Assembly: GCA_017456685.1 (NCBI GenBank) | Contig: JAFTIV010000114.1 | Coordinates: 1-9,218, forward strand | Origin: Clostridia bacterium | GTDB lineage: Bacteria; Bacillota; Clostridia; Oscillospirales; CAG-272 | Length of the DNA: 9,218 nucleotides | Direction of reading: 5' to 3' | In this document: positions 6,548-9,218 of the stretch, piece by piece | Layout: each line of letters opens with the position of its first letter | Numbering within the stretch: position 1 is the stretch's first letter | Notes under the pieces: generated by a model | Databases searched by the model: none | Seen by the model: only the letters and a program-made list of their open reading frames with translations | Told to the model about the DNA's origin: nothing | Position numbers and translations under genes: made by a program

Positions 6548-8672
6548 AACTTAATAATATCGTTTGATCAAAATAATCTATTATAGCCGTAACAGAAATT
6601 TGTGGAAACAAGTATACTCCATCAGACAAACGTTTCACAACTATTTCATATGTTCTTGTAATAATTTCACCTGTAGAGGTTATTTCGTTTGTTCCTCCGT
6701 AGATAATCATTGTTTCTACTAAATATCCAGTAAATCCTCCACTCCAATAAGCACTGATTCCTCCTAGATAATCAAATTCTCTTGCCGCGCCTGGGAATTT
6801 TTGTGGCAAATAATACACCTTAAATGTAACATCTATACCATATGATGAACTTTTTGTTGTTTCCACAAATCTGTGTTTTTCTTGAACTGAAAAACCACAA
6901 TCGCCACAAGACACCGTGTGATGAGTATCAGCATAGTTGTTGTGAGATATGTTCTTTTCCGAACAAGTACAAGTCAAGAAAAACGCCGCATTAAGAGCCT
7001 CTGTTCCTTTTATAATTGTATTGCTCTTTATTTTAAATCTGTATTCATCCGACACATCAATCGTGCATGTGAAAATCTCCACATTATTTATCATTCCATC
7101 CGAAGAAAAAACAAGATCTCCATTGCTATTTATAATTTGAACCTCAAGATTGTTTTGTGTTGCTAAAACATCTTCTATTGTTTGATTTTCATCAATATTT
7201 CTAATTAGGTTATCATTATTTTTTTCATAAACAATGCCAAATTTTATGTTTGTTCCTGCATTGAAATAATATCTTTCCGTAACCCCTTCTGCAAGGTAAT
7301 TTTCCGGGTAAAACAAATATGTGTAGAGCAATTTGCTATTAGCCGATCTAATCGCGGCTTTTATATCCAAAAGACCTACTCCAAATTGGTCGTTGCCATA
7401 TGATTCGATGTTTGAAACACAAGAAGTGTTGAATGTTGAAAAACTAGATTTTTTCACACCATATCCGCGCACTGCATTTTTATCTGCGCTGCCCAACAAC
7501 AAAGCTTTTACGGCGCAAGGCTTACCAACCAGCCCAGGATTTGCTTGCATCATTAAAGATGCAGTAGCTGCTACAACCGAAGAAGAAATTGATGTTCCTG
7601 GATCTAATTCTTTTTGAACTATTAATTCGCTTTCTTCATCATAGTCGTACATATAAAATTTAGTGCCAAACATAACCAAATCTGGTTTGTTAGTAGCAAA
7701 ACTTTCCTCTTTATAACAACTTTCGCGATAGATTGGATATTTCAAATCCTCATAACTCTGATTACAAGAAACATTTCCAACAGTAATAACAGTGTAAGCG
7801 CTAGCTGGATTGGAAACATTGTACCTATCGGTTGAATCAACTTCTTTCATCATATGATAATTTCCAGCAGCAACCGTAATGGTCACCCCATACTCTCTAA
7901 CTATTTTGTCCACTTGGTTATCTACAACATTGTAACCCCATATATAGCCAGTTGTGTTTCCTTGCTCGTCTTTAGTTTTATAAAACTCGCCCCATGAAAG
8001 GTTGATAATTGATACATTTTGATTTATAAACCACTCCAAGCTTGATTCTATATCAATATGATATTCGTTGCCAATTAGAACTCGTTCAAAGCACGCTATG
8101 TTTGTATAGTAAACAGTAGCTCCTGTAGCTATGCCTTGATATGTAATATCATTCACAGTGACTGGTGAACCAGCAAGAACCGACAACATATCTGTTGCAT
8201 GTTGAGATACATTTTCTTCATTATCTGGAATTTCAAGAGTAGAATCTTTAACATTTGTTATTATCCCTCTGTTTGTCAAGTGAGGATTTGTTGAATCATA
8301 ACGTATCTGGGAAGTCTCATCATATTCCAAAACACCTATTCTTATCCCCGAGCCATCATAACCAAGGGTATTATGTGGTGTCATATAATATCCATAATTG
8401 TCAATATTATAATCTGTAACTGAGCTTGTTTCCGTCTCGCTAAACAAAGCTCCTTCCGTTGAACAATTTAAATAGTCAATAGAGGCAACGGCAGATATAT
8501 TCGCAATTTCGTTAATGTAAGACTTTTTACATTCAAGAGCTATTTGTGTCAGCAATGGACTAAGATGTACATTTCTACATTTACCAAGGTCAAGCTTTTG
8601 TTGGAAGCTATCTGTTATCGAGTTATTTAGAGCCTTTCTTGTTGTGCGGTAGCTTGAGAGGAATTCGTTTCT
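6546..8672 (-). CDS. Subtilisin-like (S8) protease: catalytic and C-terminal part, 3' of an in-frame TAG
   Basis: Frame open from the TAG at 8673-8675 to TAG at 6546-6548. Residues are counted from the TTG codon at 8555. The rest of the prodomain is followed by an S8 fold: GSGIRIGVLEYDE (68-80, Asp region), SQHATDML (117-124, His119), SIINLSWG (182-189), AAGN (229-232, oxyanion Asn232) and GTSISSS (320-326, nucleophile Ser322). The position normally held by the catalytic Asp is Glu77, with Asp79 two residues on. A beta-rich C-terminal half follows with a Cys/His cluster: C529, C531, H545, H546, C550, C553. There is no credible own start: TTG 8555 lacks a binding site, and the bases before it still encode family-like prodomain sequence. 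The protein would be secreted if joined to the upstream part. Protease family is firm; activity is uncertain. Confidence 0.85.
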   Translation of the reverse strand, partial: RNEFLSSYRTTRKALNNSITDSFQQKLDLGKCRNVHLSPLLTQIALECKKSYINEIANISAVASIDYLNCSTEGALFSETETSSVTDYNIDNYGYYMTPHNTLGYDGSGIRIGVLEYDETSQIRYDSTNPHLTNRGIITNVKDSTLEIPDNEENVSQHATDMLSVLAGSPVTVNDITYQGIATGATVYYTNIACFERVLIGNEYHIDIESSLEWFINQNVSIINLSWGEFYKTKDEQGNTTGYIWGYNVVDNQVDKIVREYGVTITVAAGNYHMMKEVDSTDRYNVSNPASAYTVITVGNVSCNQSYEDLKYPIYRESCYKEESFATNKPDLVMFGTKFYMYDYDEESELIVQKELDPGTSISSSVVAATASLMMQANPGLVGKPCAVKALLLGSADKNAVRGYGVKKSSFSTFNTSCVSNIESYGNDQFGVGLLDIKAAIRSANSKLLYTYLFYPENYLAEGVTERYYFNAGTNIKFGIVYEKNNDNLIRNIDENQTIEDVLATQNNLEVQIINSNGDLVFSSDGMINNVEIFTCTIDVSDEYRFKIKSNTIIKGTEALNAAFFLTCTCSEKNISHNNYADTHHTVSCGDCGFSVQEKHRFVETTKSSSYGIDVTFKVYYLPQKFPGAAREFDYLGGISAYWSGGFTGYLVETMIIYGGTNEITSTGEIITRTYEIVVKRLSDGVYLFPQISVTAIIDYFDQTILLS

Positions 8673-8675
8673 CTA
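8673..8675 (-). other. In-frame TAG codon inside the protease prodomain
   Basis: The context on the minus strand is AACCTCTCA-TAG-AGAAACGAA (Asn-Leu-Ser-stop-Arg-Asn-Glu). A single base change from GAG, CAG, AAG, TCG, TTG, TGG, TAC or TAT would create it. There is no SECIS-like or pyrrolysine-insertion-like hairpin that I can see directly downstream, and no homopolymer that would suggest slippage. Confidence 0.8.
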
Positions 8676-9203
8676 TGAGAGGTTTATTATCTCCCTTGAG
8701 CTCATACCGCTATTTAGGCAGTTCTCAATTTCGGTATCTGTCATTATTGATGATATATTAGCTGTTGCTCTAAATAGCATAGGAGAAAAGCTCTTTATAT
8801 CAATTTCTCCTGCTTCTGTTGCTTGCAAGCCGTATGCAGAGCTATCTGCCTTCATTTCCTCTAAACGATTTTCAAATGCCTCTGCCTTCTCTGCTACCTT
8901 ATTACCTATATATGCTTCCTCTGTTTGTGCGGTTATTGTTGTTCCAAGTCTTTTTGAAAGCAAGGAATAAAATACCGCCTCATCATAATCGGTAAGCCAA
9001 ATATATATCGGTACATACTCGTCATTATCTACTGTTTCAAGATATGTCTTAAGATTTTCGGTAAGCTTTGTTTCTGGATTTGATACTACTCCTGTGCTAA
9101 TCGTCTCGCCACTTACCATTGAGGTAAATGGAATAAAAATCAGTACGAGTGTTAAAATGAATGATAGTGTTCTTCTAATTGTTGTTTTCGATGAGTTTTT
9201 CAT
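8673..9203 (-). CDS. Subtilisin-like protease: signal peptide and most of the prodomain (ends at in-frame TAG)
   Basis: 176 residues. A basic start (MKNSSKTTIRR) and a hydrophobic stretch LSFILTLVLIFIPF (13-26) followed by SMVSGE form a Sec signal peptide, probably cut near residue 31. The rest resembles the inhibitory and folding propeptide of secreted S8 proteases from Clostridia: DEYVPIYIWLTDYDEA (52-67), a charged helix (about 85-110) and SPMLFRATANISS. The ATG at 9203 has a strong AGGAGG 7 nt upstream. If translation stops at the TAG, the product is a secreted prodomain fragment with no catalytic residue; such a fragment could in principle bind mature subtilisins, but this is speculation. 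The promoter lies beyond the right edge. Confidence 0.85.
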   Translation of the reverse strand: MKNSSKTTIRRTLSFILTLVLIFIPFTSMVSGETISTGVVSNPETKLTENLKTYLETVDNDEYVPIYIWLTDYDEAVFYSLLSKRLGTTITAQTEEAYIGNKVAEKAEAFENRLEEMKADSSAYGLQATEAGEIDIKSFSPMLFRATANISSIMTDTEIENCLNSGMSSREIINLS

Positions 9204-9210
9204 TGCTTTA

Positions 9211-9216
9211 CCTCCT
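9211..9216 (-). promoter_or_regulatory. Ribosome binding site of the protease gene
   Basis: AGGAGG on the minus strand, 7 nt before the ATG at 9203. It is a near-perfect Shine-Dalgarno, showing that the interrupted gene still has intact translation signals. Confidence 0.85.
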
Positions 9217-9218
9217 TA

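Larger units (their letters stand above)
6546..9203 (-). pseudogene. Secreted S8 protease gene interrupted by one amber codon
   Basis: The two pieces at 8673-9203 and 6546-8672 are in the same frame (8675 to 8555 is exactly 40 codons), and only TAG at codon 177 separates them. Ignoring it gives 885 positions: signal peptide, prodomain, S8 domain and C-terminal beta/Cys region, a normal layout for a secreted Clostridia subtilisin. The sequence just after the stop (RNEFLSSYRTTRKALNN, then RNVHLSPLLTQIALECK) still looks like prodomain, so nothing else is lost. Explanations are a recent nonsense mutation, a sequencing or assembly error, or readthrough by a suppressor tRNA. Global reassignment of TAG is unlikely because the protease itself ends in TAG directly before a lipoprotein signal peptide. 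With binding site AGGAGG before the first ATG the gene still looks expressed. Confidence 0.75.

Noticed and set aside
8553..8555. TTG as an independent start of the catalytic part of the protease
   Set aside because: No Shine-Dalgarno lies before it, the product would lack a signal peptide, and the codons between the TAG and this TTG still encode family-like prodomain, so this is one interrupted gene.
8556..8680. Frameshift as the cause of the split protease
   Set aside because: Both pieces are in exactly the same frame; only a stop codon separates them.
5352..9203. Genome-wide reassignment of TAG to an amino acid
   Set aside because: TAG at 6546 directly precedes a signal peptide with lipobox and overlaps its binding site, so it acts as a stop. 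The visible housekeeping genes contain no in-frame TAG and end in TAA.
8673..9203. Prodomain fragment as a stand-alone secreted protease inhibitor
   Set aside because: Possible in principle, but the fragment stops in the middle of the prodomain and the rest follows in frame, so an interrupted gene explains it better.

Overview
The window looks like chromosomal DNA from a low-to-moderate GC member of the Clostridia (Bacillota), probably an uncultured gut lineage. I infer this from the gene order yicC-remA-gmk-rpoZ-priA-def, the strong AGGAGG-type ribosome binding sites, and the presence of RemA. No 16S or other decisive taxonomic marker is present. All recognised genes lie on the minus strand, so the window is best read from right to left.

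Right part (about 5352-9203) is an accessory, AT-richer pair of secreted proteins. First comes a subtilisin-like (S8) protease with a signal peptide, a prodomain and a catalytic domain. Its reading frame is broken by one in-frame TAG codon at 8673-8675, with no frameshift. Nine bases after the protease stop codon comes a lipoprotein with a lipobox cysteine and two diverged copies of one domain. The pair ends in a well-formed intrinsic terminator (5239-5272). The lipoprotein may be a partner or inhibitor of the protease; this is inference.

Middle and left part (1-5210) is a housekeeping operon driven by a promoter with a perfect TTGACA -35 box (5181-5210). The genes are yicC/yloC (RNase-like), remA (DNA-binding regulator), gmk (guanylate kinase), a long variant of rpoZ (RNA polymerase omega), priA (replication restart helicase) and the first 90 codons of def (peptide deformylase), which runs off the left edge. 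Spacing is tight: 2 nt between yicC and remA, an overlap of remA and gmk, 21 nt gmk-rpoZ, 54 nt rpoZ-priA, 22 nt priA-def. coaBC, often found between rpoZ and priA in Bacillota, is absent; that gap holds only a hairpin.

The points most worth a second look are the amber-split protease, whose catalytic Asp position also reads Glu; the omega subunit, more than twice the usual length with an acidic coiled-coil tail; and the tandem-domain lipoprotein beside the protease. I found no RNA genes, CRISPR array, insertion sequence or phage gene.
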